Assembly: GCF_009882975.1 (NCBI RefSeq)
Contig: NZ_WTUX01000002.1
Coordinates: 170,239-234,238, forward strand
DNA: 64,000 bases
Origin: Maritimibacter harenae
GTDB lineage: Bacteria; Pseudomonadota; Alphaproteobacteria; Rhodobacterales; Rhodobacteraceae
Direction of reading: 5' to 3'
The notes under the pieces are model-generated. The model had not been told where the DNA came from. It saw only the letters and a program-made list of their open reading frames with translations, and made no database searches. Position 1 is the first letter of the stretch; the number at the start of each line of letters is the position of its first letter. Position numbers and translations under genes: made by a program. Below, one piece after another: positions 17,741-26,474 of this stretch.

Positions 17741-17759
17741 CATGCACGAAATGTGCATG
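17741..17759. promoter_or_regulatory. Perfect palindrome, candidate Lrp-type operator
   Basis: CATGCAC at 17741-17747 and GTGCATG at 17753-17759 are exact inverted copies around GAAAT. It is 29 bases upstream of the Lrp-type gene start and about 117 bases before the ThDP gene. Dyads with short AT-containing centres are typical Lrp/AsnC sites. Confidence 0.55.
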
Positions 17760-17875
17760 CAGGGATCAGATATGATGAAACGCGCGCGAAATCTACTGCC
17801 GGTGCAGGCAAAGTTGCACGGTTTTCGCCCGAAACCGGTGATAGGGTGCGCGCGCAGATGACCGAAGGGGGCCCC

Positions 17876-19501
17876 ATGTCCGACACGACGCATACCGTAT
17901 TCAAATCCATCGCGCAGGCGGTGTCCGACCAGGGGATCGACACGATCTTCGGGCTCATGGGGGACGCCAACATGTTCGTGCTGGACCATTTCGTGCGCGG
18001 CTGCGGCGGCACCTTCGTGCCGTCCGTGCACGAAGGCAGCGCGGTGCTCATGGCGCTGGCCCATGCCCACGTGGCCGACGGGGTCGGCGTGGCGTCCGTC
18101 ACCCACGGGCCGGCGCTGACGAACTGCGTCACCGCCCTGACCGAGGGGGCGCGCGGCCACGTGCCCATGGTCCTGCTCGCGGGCGACACGCCGGTCGTGA
18201 ACCCGCGCCACCTGCAAAGCATCGACCAGCGCGAGGTCGTGAAGGCGACCGGCGCCGGGTTCGAACAGGTCCGCACGCCCGATACCGCCGCCCAGGACGT
18301 GGCGCGCGCCTTTTACCGGGCGCAGGTCGAGCGGCGGCCCATCGTGCTGAACATGCCCGCCGATTTCATGTGGCAGGAAGTGCGCCACGAAAAGATCGTC
18401 TACCCGGTCTTCAACACGCCCGGCCACGTGCCGGAAGGCGAGGTCTTCGACGATGCGCTCGGCATGATCGCCTCGGCGCGCCGCCCCGTGATCCTTGCCG
18501 GTGGCGGGGCCGTGGGCGCGCGTGACGACATCATCAAGCTCGCCGACCGGATGGAGGCGCCGCTCGCGACCACGCTCAAGGCGAAGGGGCTGTTCAACGA
18601 CCATCCCTACAACATGGACATCTTCGGCACGCTCAGCACGCCCGCCGCCTACGACGCGATCGCGACGGCGGATTGCCTGGTCTGCTTCGGGACGAGCCTG
18701 CACGAGTTCACCACGGATCGCGGCGCGCTTCTCAAGGACAAGCGGGTCGTGCAGATCGACACCAACCCCGAGGCGATCGGCACGTCGGTCCACCCCGACG
18801 CCGCCCTCGTCGCCGACAGTGCGCTCACGGCCCAGAACATCCTCTACTGGCTCGACGAGGCCGAGGTGCCGTCGACGGGCTTCACCCGCGATCTCGACAG
18901 CGCGACCCTGACCGCCCACCCGGTGGGGCGGGGCAGCGCCAAGCCGGGCACCGTGAACTACATCGGGGCGCTCGAGAAGTTCGAGGAACGGCTGCCGCGC
19001 GACCGTGTGCTCGTCACGGACGGCGGGCGTTTCATGACCGAAGTCTGGTGCCGCATCTCGGCCACCGACCCGCGCCATTTCGTGGTGACGGCCAACTTCG
19101 GCTCCATCGGGCTGGGGCTGCAGGAAGCGGTCGGCGCAGGTCTCGCGGCGCCCCGGCGTCCCGTGGTCATGTTCACCGGCGACGGCGGCTTCATGATGGG
19201 CGGCATCAACGAGTTCAACACGGCCGTGCGCCTCGGGCTCGACCTGATCGTGATCGTCGCCAACGACGAGGCCTACGGCGCCGAGCACATCCAGTTCCGG
19301 GACCGCAAGATGGACCCGAGCCTCACCGAGTTCGACTGGCCCTCCTTCGCCGACGTGGCCAACGCGCTGGGCGGGCAGGGGATCGACGTGCGCTCGGAGG
19401 AAGAACTCGACGCGGCGCTCGAGGCCATCGAGAAGCGCGACCGCCCGATCCTGATCGATCTGCACCTCGACCCGGACGACGTGCCGCGCATGCGGATCTG
19501 A
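17876..19501 (+). CDS. Thiamine diphosphate-binding enzyme (acetolactate synthase-like)
   Basis: Protein of 541 residues with the three-domain ThDP fold. The PYR domain is N-terminal, with the catalytic Glu in PSVHEGSAVLMA at about residue 54. A central domain contains PVILAGGGAVGARDD. The PP domain carries the ThDP/Mg motif starting at GDGGFMMGGINEF and ending at the Asn in VANDEAYG. It belongs to the acetolactate synthase/benzoylformate decarboxylase superfamily, but substrate residues do not identify a reaction. I chose the ATG at 17876 because GAAGGGG lies just before it. It is a single gene divergent from an Lrp-type regulator, so a decarboxylase or lyase in amino-acid or keto-acid breakdown is plausible. 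It is not an ilvB with a regulatory subunit, since no ilvN neighbour is present. Confidence 0.8.
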   Translation: MSDTTHTVFKSIAQAVSDQGIDTIFGLMGDANMFVLDHFVRGCGGTFVPSVHEGSAVLMALAHAHVADGVGVASVTHGPALTNCVTALTEGARGHVPMVLLAGDTPVVNPRHLQSIDQREVVKATGAGFEQVRTPDTAAQDVARAFYRAQVERRPIVLNMPADFMWQEVRHEKIVYPVFNTPGHVPEGEVFDDALGMIASARRPVILAGGGAVGARDDIIKLADRMEAPLATTLKAKGLFNDHPYNMDIFGTLSTPAAYDAIATADCLVCFGTSLHEFTTDRGALLKDKRVVQIDTNPEAIGTSVHPDAALVADSALTAQNILYWLDEAEVPSTGFTRDLDSATLTAHPVGRGSAKPGTVNYIGALEKFEERLPRDRVLVTDGGRFMTEVWCRISATDPRHFVVTANFGSIGLGLQEAVGAGLAAPRRPVVMFTGDGGFMMGGINEFNTAVRLGLDLIVIVANDEAYGAEHIQFRDRKMDPSLTEFDWPSFADVANALGGQGIDVRSEEELDAALEAIEKRDRPILIDLHLDPDDVPRMRI

Positions 19502-19504
19502 GGC

Positions 19505-21601
19505 TCAGAACCGGGTGCGCAGCCCCACGAAGAGGCCGGTGCTGCGCTCCCCGGTGACGTTGCCGAAATTCTCCGCGTGGGCGGCCGACAGCACCACGTC
19601 GGAGCGCGCGGTGACGGGGAAGTCATAGGAAATGCCCAGCCGCACCTCGCGGCTGTCCGGGGCCAGGTCGATGCCGACCGCGCGGTGCTCGACCGTGCCG
19701 CTGCGGGTCTGGACGGGAAGTTCGAGCGTCGTGCGCCCCCCGGCCACCGCCACCGGAAGGCCGAAGGAGAAGGCCAGCCGGTCGCCGCCTTCGAAGAGGT
19801 CGCGGGTGACGAACTCGGCCTTGGCCGAGGTGAAGCTCGCGCTGCCGCCGATCCCGCCGCCCTGGCCCAGCGTACTGCCGAAGCCGGCCCCGAGCGCGAG
19901 CGCGCTCTTGCCCGAGATCGGCGCCGACCAGTCCAGCGATCCGGCCACGATAGCGCTGCCGCCTCCGGTGAACCAGCGCGGCAGAAGCGCGCCGCCGTCG
20001 CGCCCGACGCTCAGGTTGACCGCGAGGTCGCCGATGTCGCTGTCGAAACGCTGGCCCACGGTCACGCCGAAGCTGTCGTTTTCACCCGGCTCGAAGGGCA
20101 TCATGACGTTCACGGACAAGTCGTCCGTCGTGCCGCCAAGAAGCCGCGTGTCGGGATAGAAGGAGGTGAGGCCGCAACACCCGGCCGCCCCGCCGCTTCT
20201 CCAGTCGCGCTCCAGTTCGTCGGCCAGCGGGCGCTGCCCGGGCCGCGCGACGAGTTCGTCGGCGGACACCGAGAAGCGCGCGGAGAGCGCGTCATCCACG
20301 ACGAGCGAGACATTGGACAGCGCCCGCGTCACCGCATCCCCCGTCGCCTGGCCTTCGACCGCGAGCGGTTCGGCGACGTCGTAGGTCGTCCCGTCGCCCA
20401 GCGTGGCGGTGGTCGTGCCGATGGGCAGCAGCGCGGCTTTCACGTCGAGGAAGCCGTGCCCCCATTCGTCGCTGATCGCGTGCACGAAACCCTCGGCGAG
20501 CTCGACCTCGCCGGTGGCGTTGAAGCCCGTGAACTCGTTGTCGGCCGAGGCGAGCAGGCGGATCCTCAGATCGTGGGGGGAAAGGTCCGGGAACGCTTCG
20601 CCCAGGATCGCCATCGCGCCGGCGACCATCGGCGCGGCGAAGGAGGCGCCGGTGCTGAAGGAATAGGCGTCGGTGGCCGCCGCGCTCGCGCCTTTCCAGC
20701 TGCCCTCGGCGGCAAGGCACCAGCGCGCGGACTCGAGGCAGGCGGCCGAGATGCGCCGGCCCCCGATCACGTCGTCGCCCGACATCTCGGCCTCGGCGTT
20801 GATCACGGCGAGCCAGCCCGCTTCCAACCCGGGCTCGAGCGAGGGGAGGGCGGGCATCAGGCTCGATTGCGCATCCGCCCCCCCGTTGCTGGCCGCGAAG
20901 ATCACCACGCCCGTCTCGGCGTAGCTTCGCAGTGCGGAGAGGTAGTCGCGGCTCGCCGAGCTGGAAAAGATCCGGTCGAAGGTGGCGCGCGTCGCCGGGG
21001 CGTCGGTAAAGCCCCAGGAATTGTTCAGCGCGACCGCGCCCAGCTGTTCGGCCTGTCGCGCGGCGGCGGCCCGGCTGGTGAAGGTGTCGTAGCTCCCGAA
21101 GGCAAGGTCCGCGCCCGGCGCCATGCCGATCATCGTGGACGAATTCCCGGCCGCGACCGAGGCGACCAGCGTGCCGTGATCGCGTTCGGGGAAGGTGCCC
21201 GAGGTGTGGATCGTCTTGCCCGCGAAGGCCTCGTGGTCCGCGAGGAAGCCGCTGTCGGTGACCGCGATGATCTGGCCCGCGCCGGTCAGCCCGGCGGCAT
21301 GGGCAAAGTGCACGCCGGAGCTTTGCAGCGGATAGGTCGAATAGGACTGTTCCGAGGCATCGCGGGTCTGGTTACCGTTGCCGTCGAAATACCAGGTGCG
21401 GTCCTGAAGGGTATAGCGGCTGTCGCGCTGGACCAGGAACCGCGCGTCATCCTCGTAAGGTTCGAAGCTTTCGACGAAGGCGCGGCTCAGGACCGAGCCG
21501 TCGACGGGCGTCGGTGCCGGGGTGCCGGAGCTGTCCGAGGAGCCCTCGGGCTGGCAGCCGGCGAGCGCCACGGCCAGGACCGGCACCAGGGCGGCTTTCA
21601 T
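19505..21601 (-). CDS. Subtilisin-like (S8) serine protease autotransporter, lipoprotein type
   Basis: Protein of 698 residues. The N-terminus from the ATG at 21601 is a lipoprotein signal (VLAVALAGC; mature Cys followed by Gln). The S8 triad is visible: Asp in AVTDSGFLADHEAF, His in RDHGTLVASVAAGN, Ser in STGASFAAPMVAGA. The oxyanion Asn is in ALNNSWGF. The last ~250 residues look like an autotransporter beta-barrel and end in a terminal Phe (VGLRTRF). In-frame ATGs at 21643 and 21652 would lengthen the N-terminus, and the start is not certain. It would be exported to the outer membrane with the protease at the surface, as in Neisseria NalP. It faces the ThDP gene with a 3-base gap. Confidence 0.8.
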   Translation of the reverse strand: MKAALVPVLAVALAGCQPEGSSDSSGTPAPTPVDGSVLSRAFVESFEPYEDDARFLVQRDSRYTLQDRTWYFDGNGNQTRDASEQSYSTYPLQSSGVHFAHAAGLTGAGQIIAVTDSGFLADHEAFAGKTIHTSGTFPERDHGTLVASVAAGNSSTMIGMAPGADLAFGSYDTFTSRAAAARQAEQLGAVALNNSWGFTDAPATRATFDRIFSSSASRDYLSALRSYAETGVVIFAASNGGADAQSSLMPALPSLEPGLEAGWLAVINAEAEMSGDDVIGGRRISAACLESARWCLAAEGSWKGASAAATDAYSFSTGASFAAPMVAGAMAILGEAFPDLSPHDLRIRLLASADNEFTGFNATGEVELAEGFVHAISDEWGHGFLDVKAALLPIGTTTATLGDGTTYDVAEPLAVEGQATGDAVTRALSNVSLVVDDALSARFSVSADELVARPGQRPLADELERDWRSGGAAGCCGLTSFYPDTRLLGGTTDDLSVNVMMPFEPGENDSFGVTVGQRFDSDIGDLAVNLSVGRDGGALLPRWFTGGGSAIVAGSLDWSAPISGKSALALGAGFGSTLGQGGGIGGSASFTSAKAEFVTRDLFEGGDRLAFSFGLPVAVAGGRTTLELPVQTRSGTVEHRAVGIDLAPDSREVRLGISYDFPVTARSDVVLSAAHAENFGNVTGERSTGLFVGLRTRF

Positions 21602-22070
21602 CGACACGAAGGGCGTCCCTTTCCTGTCGGTCCTGTATGTCATGTCTTTCATTCCATATCGCGGCGCAGCGGCGGGGGCGTGCCCGACCCCGGCGGTATC
21701 GTCCGGCCGGGCCACGTTTTCATTCTGCCGTGGTCGCTGCGCATCAACCAGAGGGCTTGATAGCGGCGCCGGCCGATTGGTTCCAGATGGACACGGTCGG
21801 TTGGTGGTTTCTTGCCGGTGCGCGCGCGGGGTGGGCAAGATGCCGCCGAAGGGCGTGTCGTCTCCCGCGCGGCCTGCCTGCGCGACCCTCGGGCGGGCAC
21901 GGGCCATCGTATGGAAAACAAAGCGGATTTGGCGCAGGCGGGGAAAAGTCGGCTTGCGGGCCCCTTGCGGGGGCGCCTATTGTTGTAAGAGCAACGAAAC
22001 AGCGCCGCCGGCCGTCCCGGACGGCGCGATCCCGGGGGTGGGGGCCCGCGGACAGGGGGGTGGTCACAGG
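21602..22070. other. Divergent intergenic region between S8 autotransporter and reductive dehalogenase
   Basis: About 470 bases with no gene that I can support. It must contain the promoters for both divergent genes. I see no clear FNR/NnrR box or long palindrome. A short GTTG/CAAC dyad lies around 21985-21998, too weak to call an operator. The open frames that run through it are extensions of the flanking genes or GC-rich mirrors. Confidence 0.5.
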
Positions 22071-25000
22071 ATGACGATACGTTTCTTCTCGGACAAGAAT
22101 CGCCCGGTGCACATGGGGCCCTTCCCGCTGGAACGGCTCGCGCGCGGATCGATGCCGCCGCTGGCCGGTGTGCCCGCCTACCGCCCGCTCGATTTCCGGC
22201 GCCCGGACATGCCCGCCTCGATCGTGAACGCGATGGGTGAATACCAGGCGATGATGGACGCGATCCGCGACGGGCTGGTGAACAAGACGCGCGCGGAATG
22301 CCCCGAAGACCCGCAGGAACGGTCCAATCACCTCAAGGCGTTCGGCTACTTCTCGGATGCCGCGATGGTGGGCGTCGGCCCGTTGCCCCAAGCCGCGCTT
22401 CTGTCCGAGCCGCGCATCAACCCCGACATCGAGCGGTTGGCCCATGACCTGCGCACGCGCCAGACCAAGACGCTCGCCTCCGGCATCGACATGATCATGG
22501 CCGACCTCAAGGAGTCGATGGAAGCGCCGCCCACGACCATCGCGGGCCACAAGCATTCCATCGTGTTCCTCTACGACTACCCGCGTGACCCGCGCGAAGG
22601 GGAGCGCGGGTGCGAGTGGCTCGACGACGCGCAGGCGCACCGGGCCTGTCTGCGCGCCACGGAGACGGCGGTGGTCATCGCGAACTACATCCGTCTCCTG
22701 GGGTGGGACGCGAAGGCGCATACGGCGACCTGCACCGACGTTGACCTCAATGTGCTGACGGTGGGGGCGGGCCTCGCCACCGTCGAGGATGGGCGGCTCC
22801 AGGCGCCCTACGTGGGCGACCGGTTCGGGGTCGCGGTGGTCACGACGGATTTCGACCTGGCCGAGGACGGGCCGCTCCTGCCCGCAGCACAGCAACCGGC
22901 GTTTCGCACCAAGGGGCCGGCGTGGTGGCTGGGGGCGGGGTTCCGCCGTTCGGCGCTGAACGGCGATCCCTACGCGCGGCGCGACTTCGCGGACGGGCCG
23001 CACCCGTTCGAAACGCTCAAGCGCGTGGAGACGCCGACGACCTATATTGACGAGCCCAACGTCGCACGCGTGCCGAAGCGCACCGACATGTTCGCGCGCG
23101 CCCAGTTCGGCGACATGGGGAAGGCGACGCAGGACGGGGCCAAGGGCGGGCACTATGCGCGCAAGGCCGCGCCCTCGATGGCGCAACGCCGGATGCTGGG
23201 GGCGTTCGTGCTCCTGCAGGACGGCGAGCCTTCCGACGGGCCGCGCCCCACGGACGAGGCGCGCAACGCCGCCAACATCAAGGCGGCGAGCTACTTCCTC
23301 GGGATCGACGCGGTGGGCATCAGCCGCTGCCCGGACTGGACGTGGTATTCCCACGATGCGACCGGGGCCGAGCTCGACCCGCCGCACGACCAGGCGATCA
23401 GCATGATCATCGACCAGGGTTACGAGACGATGGAGGGGGCGAGCGGCGACGACTGGATCAGCGTGGCGCAATCCATGCGTGCCTACCTTCGCTTCTCTCT
23501 GCTGGGTGGCGTCATCGCGCGCCAGATCCGCAACCTGGGCTACTCGGCCAAGGCGCACACGGTGCTCGACGGCGAGGTGCTGCAACCGCCGCTCCTCCTG
23601 CTGTCGGGTCTGGGCGAGGTGAGCCGGATCGGCGAGGTGATCCTGAACCCCTTCCTGGGCCCGCGCCTCAAGTCCGGGGTGGTGACGACCGACATGCCGA
23701 TGGCGCACGACAAGCCCATCGACTTCGGCATGCAGGCGTTCTGCGAATCCTGCAACAAATGCGCGCGCGAATGTCCCTCGGGCGCGATCACCGCCGGGCC
23801 CAAGCTCATGTTCAACGGCTACGAGATCTGGAAATCCGATAGCCAGAAATGCGCGACATACCGGATCACGACCGAGGGCGGGGCGATGTGCGGGCGCTGC
23901 ATGAAGACCTGTCCGTGGAACCTCGAGGGGCTCTTCGCCGAGAAGCCCTTCCGCTGGGCCGCCATGAACTTCCCCAAGGCCGCGCCACTCCTGGCCAGGC
24001 TCGACGACAAGGTCGACAACGGCGGGCTCAACCCGGTGAAGAAATGGTGGTGGGACATCGAGCTCTACGAGGACGGGGGCTACCGCCCGGCGCGCCACCC
24101 GGTGAACATGCGCGACCTTCAGACCGACCTCGAGCTCAGGTACGAGGACCAGACGCTCGCCGTCTATCCCGCCAACCTGGCCCCGCATCCCTGGCCCTAT
24201 CCGTTCCCGATGGACCGTGAGGCAGGGATCGAGGCCTACCAGGCGCTGGTCACCGCCGAGGAATACAAGCGCCGGCTGGAAGCGGGCGACGAGAGTGTCA
24301 TCCACCGTTACACCGCCGATGGCGAAAGCCCGGTCCTGCGCGTCGAGGTGTCCAAGGTCGAGAAGATGACCCCCGACATCACCAAGTACGAATTCCGCGC
24401 GCTCGATGGCGCCGACCTGCCTGAATGGGACGCCGGCGCGCATCTCGACATCGTCGTGGCGCCGGAGTTCCTGCGCCAGTATTCCATGTCCGGCGATCCC
24501 GCCGACCGCTCGGTCTACCAGATCGGCGTGCTGCGCGAGGACGAGGGGCGGGGCGGTTCGCAGCTCATGCACCGGATCTTCGCCGAGGGTCGAAAGATCT
24601 TCATCTCCAAGCCCATCAACCATTTCCCGCTGGACGAGACGGCGACGCGCACGTTCCTGATGGGTGGAGGTATCGGGGTGACGCCGATGATCGCGATGGC
24701 CCACCGCCTTCACGCGATCGGGGCGGACTTCGTGCTGCACTACTCGGTCCCCACGCGCGCCGCCGCGGCCTACCTTGAAGATCTCGAGTCCGTGCCCTGG
24801 TCCGACCGGGTCAGCCTGCACGTCTCCGAGGAAGGCACGCGCGCCGATCTCGACCACCTGCTCGGGGGGTACGAGCCGGGCTGGCATGTCTATACCTGCG
24901 GGCCGGACCGCTACATGTCCGGCGTGATCGAGGCGGCCGAGCGCCAGGGCTTCCCGGAAGAGGCGCGCCATCTCGAATACTTCTCGGTGCCCGAGGTGCC

Positions 25001-25280
25001 GGAATACGAAAACCACCCCTTCACGCTCCGGCTCGCACGCTCCGGCCGCACGCTGGAGGTGCCGGCCGACCAGATACCGGCAGACGTGCTGAACGCGGCC
25101 GGGTTCCACGTGGACGTGAAGTGTTCCGACGGTCTTTGCGGCGTATGCAAGTGCGGGCTGGTCGAGGGCGAGGTCGAGCACCGGGACTTCGTTCTCTCCC
25201 GGAGCCAGCGCAAGGATACCATCATCCTGTGCCAGTCGCGCGCGGCCGAACCCGGCGGGGAAATCGTGATCGACCTCTAG
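22071..25280 (+). CDS. Self-sufficient cytosolic reductive dehalogenase fused to a flavin/[2Fe-2S] reductase
   Basis: Protein of 1069 residues of the non-respiratory RdhA group (Comamonas BhbA, Nitratireductor NpRdhA), which removes halogen from organohalides at B12 using NAD(P)H. There is no Tat signal, so it is cytosolic. Residues ~1-550 form the cobalamin-binding part, in which G-W-D-A-K-A-H-T near residue 211 is repeated as G-Y-S-A-K-A-H-T near 490. Two [4Fe-4S] sites follow: C558, C561, C564, C568 and C594, C607, C610, C614. Tyr426 (WTWYSHD) is a good match for the proton-donor Tyr of NpRdhA. From ~755 a phthalate dioxygenase reductase-like module has RQYSMSGDP and GGGIGVTPM, then a plant-type [2Fe-2S] domain with C1018, C1023, C1026 and C1054. 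No halo-aromatic pathway genes flank it. The substrate is unknown; halogenated phenolics are typical for the group. Confidence 0.88.
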   Translation: MTIRFFSDKNRPVHMGPFPLERLARGSMPPLAGVPAYRPLDFRRPDMPASIVNAMGEYQAMMDAIRDGLVNKTRAECPEDPQERSNHLKAFGYFSDAAMVGVGPLPQAALLSEPRINPDIERLAHDLRTRQTKTLASGIDMIMADLKESMEAPPTTIAGHKHSIVFLYDYPRDPREGERGCEWLDDAQAHRACLRATETAVVIANYIRLLGWDAKAHTATCTDVDLNVLTVGAGLATVEDGRLQAPYVGDRFGVAVVTTDFDLAEDGPLLPAAQQPAFRTKGPAWWLGAGFRRSALNGDPYARRDFADGPHPFETLKRVETPTTYIDEPNVARVPKRTDMFARAQFGDMGKATQDGAKGGHYARKAAPSMAQRRMLGAFVLLQDGEPSDGPRPTDEARNAANIKAASYFLGIDAVGISRCPDWTWYSHDATGAELDPPHDQAISMIIDQGYETMEGASGDDWISVAQSMRAYLRFSLLGGVIARQIRNLGYSAKAHTVLDGEVLQPPLLLLSGLGEVSRIGEVILNPFLGPRLKSGVVTTDMPMAHDKPIDFGMQAFCESCNKCARECPSGAITAGPKLMFNGYEIWKSDSQKCATYRITTEGGAMCGRCMKTCPWNLEGLFAEKPFRWAAMNFPKAAPLLARLDDKVDNGGLNPVKKWWWDIELYEDGGYRPARHPVNMRDLQTDLELRYEDQTLAVYPANLAPHPWPYPFPMDREAGIEAYQALVTAEEYKRRLEAGDESVIHRYTADGESPVLRVEVSKVEKMTPDITKYEFRALDGADLPEWDAGAHLDIVVAPEFLRQYSMSGDPADRSVYQIGVLREDEGRGGSQLMHRIFAEGRKIFISKPINHFPLDETATRTFLMGGGIGVTPMIAMAHRLHAIGADFVLHYSVPTRAAAAYLEDLESVPWSDRVSLHVSEEGTRADLDHLLGGYEPGWHVYTCGPDRYMSGVIEAAERQGFPEEARHLEYFSVPEVPEYENHPFTLRLARSGRTLEVPADQIPADVLNAAGFHVDVKCSDGLCGVCKCGLVEGEVEHRDFVLSRSQRKDTIILCQSRAAEPGGEIVIDL

Positions 25281-25305
25281 GGACCATCCTTTCGGCATGC
25301 CCCGC

Positions 25306-25326
25306 TGACGCATTATAGAGGCGTCA
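25306..25326. promoter_or_regulatory. Short inverted repeat downstream of rdhA-like gene
   Basis: TGACGC (25306-25311) and GCGTCA (25321-25326) are exact inverted copies around a 9-base AT-rich centre, 26 bases after the dehalogenase stop and 150 bases before the next gene. It could be an operator for the ABC cluster or a weak 3' hairpin. No T-run follows. Confidence 0.3.
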
Positions 25327-25475
25327 AAACAAAGCCTTACGTGGCAACCTACCCTTTGGTGCGCGTCCGGCCGGTGCGCGCCACCCTCTTCCCCCAGGGC
25401 CACTATCCGCCCGGAGCCTCGCCATGACGGGGGTGCCTGAGCAACGCTTCGCACACAAGCTCAGGAGAGGTTCGC

Positions 25476-26471
25476 ATGATTTTCAACACCAAGAACGCCC
25501 GCCCCGTGGCGCTGACCGCCGGCCTTCTGGCCGCGACGGCGCTGGCCGGGACGGCATCCGCGCAGGATTACGAAGTCGCCTACCTGTCGGCCAGCTCAGC
25601 CAACACTTGGCTGTCCAGGTCGCTCGAGGAGATGGAGAAGGTGGCAGCGGCCAACGGCGTCGCCATCACCGAGTTCGACGGCCAGTTCGACGCCGCCGCG
25701 CAGACCGCGCAGCTTCAGGACGTGATCGCCTCGGGCCGTTATGACGGCCTCATCATCGCCGCCCTGAACGGCCCGGGCGCCGTGCCGGACATCGAGATGG
25801 CGATCGAGGAAGGGATCGAGGTCGTGGTGCTGAACCAGGTGCTGGGCTCCGACCTGACCACCTCCGCTCCGCAGGTCGACGGCGTCGCCGCCTCCGTCAT
25901 GGTCGCGCCCTATCATTCCGGCACCCGGCTGGGGGGCATCACCGTGTCCGCCTGCGAAGGCATCGACCCCTGCGAAGTGGTCTATCTCTACGGCATCAAG
26001 GGCACGCCGCTCGACACGGCGATCCGCAACGGCTTCGACGAGGCGACGGCGGACAGTCCCAACATCACCGTGGTGGCCGAGGGCGAAGGCAAGTACCTGG
26101 GCCCCGACGGCGGGATCGCCGCGACGCAGGACATCCTGCAGGTCAACGCCAGCTTTGACGTGGTCGTGGGCCCGGACCAGGCGATCCAGGGCACCGAGAT
26201 CGTGCTCGAGGACGAAGGGATGCTGGGCGACGTGAAGCTGATCGGCTTCGGCGGCTCCGCCCCGGCGTTCGAAGGCATCCGCTCGGGCGCATGGTACGGC
26301 ACGGTCATGGGGGCCCCGGCCGACGAGGGCCGGCTCGCGATGGAGGCGATGGTCGACGCGCTGAAGACCGGCAACGACCAGGGCGGGATCGACCCGCTGG
26401 CCGCCATGCCCGACGACGGCAAGGTGACCGCCGACAACGTAGACCAGTTCTCGGCCCAGTGGGACGGCTGA
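25476..26471 (+). CDS. Ribose-type (CUT2) ABC transporter substrate-binding protein
   Basis: Periplasmic binding protein of 331 residues with a clear Sec signal (ending near ALAGTASAQD). The periplasmic-binding-protein type 1 fold is seen in the VAYLSASSANTWLSRSLEEM start strand, in SGRYDGLIIAALNG, and in the late VVGPDQAIQGTE and LIGFGGS segments. AGGAGAGG precedes the ATG. The downstream ATPase and permease are of RbsA/RbsC type. Binding proteins of this class take sugars, nucleosides or other small polar compounds; the HyuA-like and DUF917 genes in the same operon suggest that the ligand need not be a sugar. Confidence 0.85.
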   Translation: MIFNTKNARPVALTAGLLAATALAGTASAQDYEVAYLSASSANTWLSRSLEEMEKVAAANGVAITEFDGQFDAAAQTAQLQDVIASGRYDGLIIAALNGPGAVPDIEMAIEEGIEVVVLNQVLGSDLTTSAPQVDGVAASVMVAPYHSGTRLGGITVSACEGIDPCEVVYLYGIKGTPLDTAIRNGFDEATADSPNITVVAEGEGKYLGPDGGIAATQDILQVNASFDVVVGPDQAIQGTEIVLEDEGMLGDVKLIGFGGSAPAFEGIRSGAWYGTVMGAPADEGRLAMEAMVDALKTGNDQGGIDPLAAMPDDGKVTADNVDQFSAQWDG

Positions 26472-26474
26472 GAC

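Noticed and set aside
19577..21760. Plus-strand open frame of 727 codons opposite the S8 autotransporter
   Set aside because: Mirror of the protease; low-complexity and no motif, while the minus strand shows a full catalytic triad.
25306..25326. TGACGC/GCGTCA hairpin considered as rho-independent terminator of the dehalogenase gene
   Set aside because: Only 6 bp with a 9-base loop and an A-rich, not T-rich, tail; listed instead as a low-confidence dyad.
21744..25454. Minus-strand open frame of 1236 codons opposite the reductive dehalogenase
   Set aside because: No recognisable domain, His/Arg/Gly-rich, and fully antiphase to a gene with complete Fe-S and flavin motifs.
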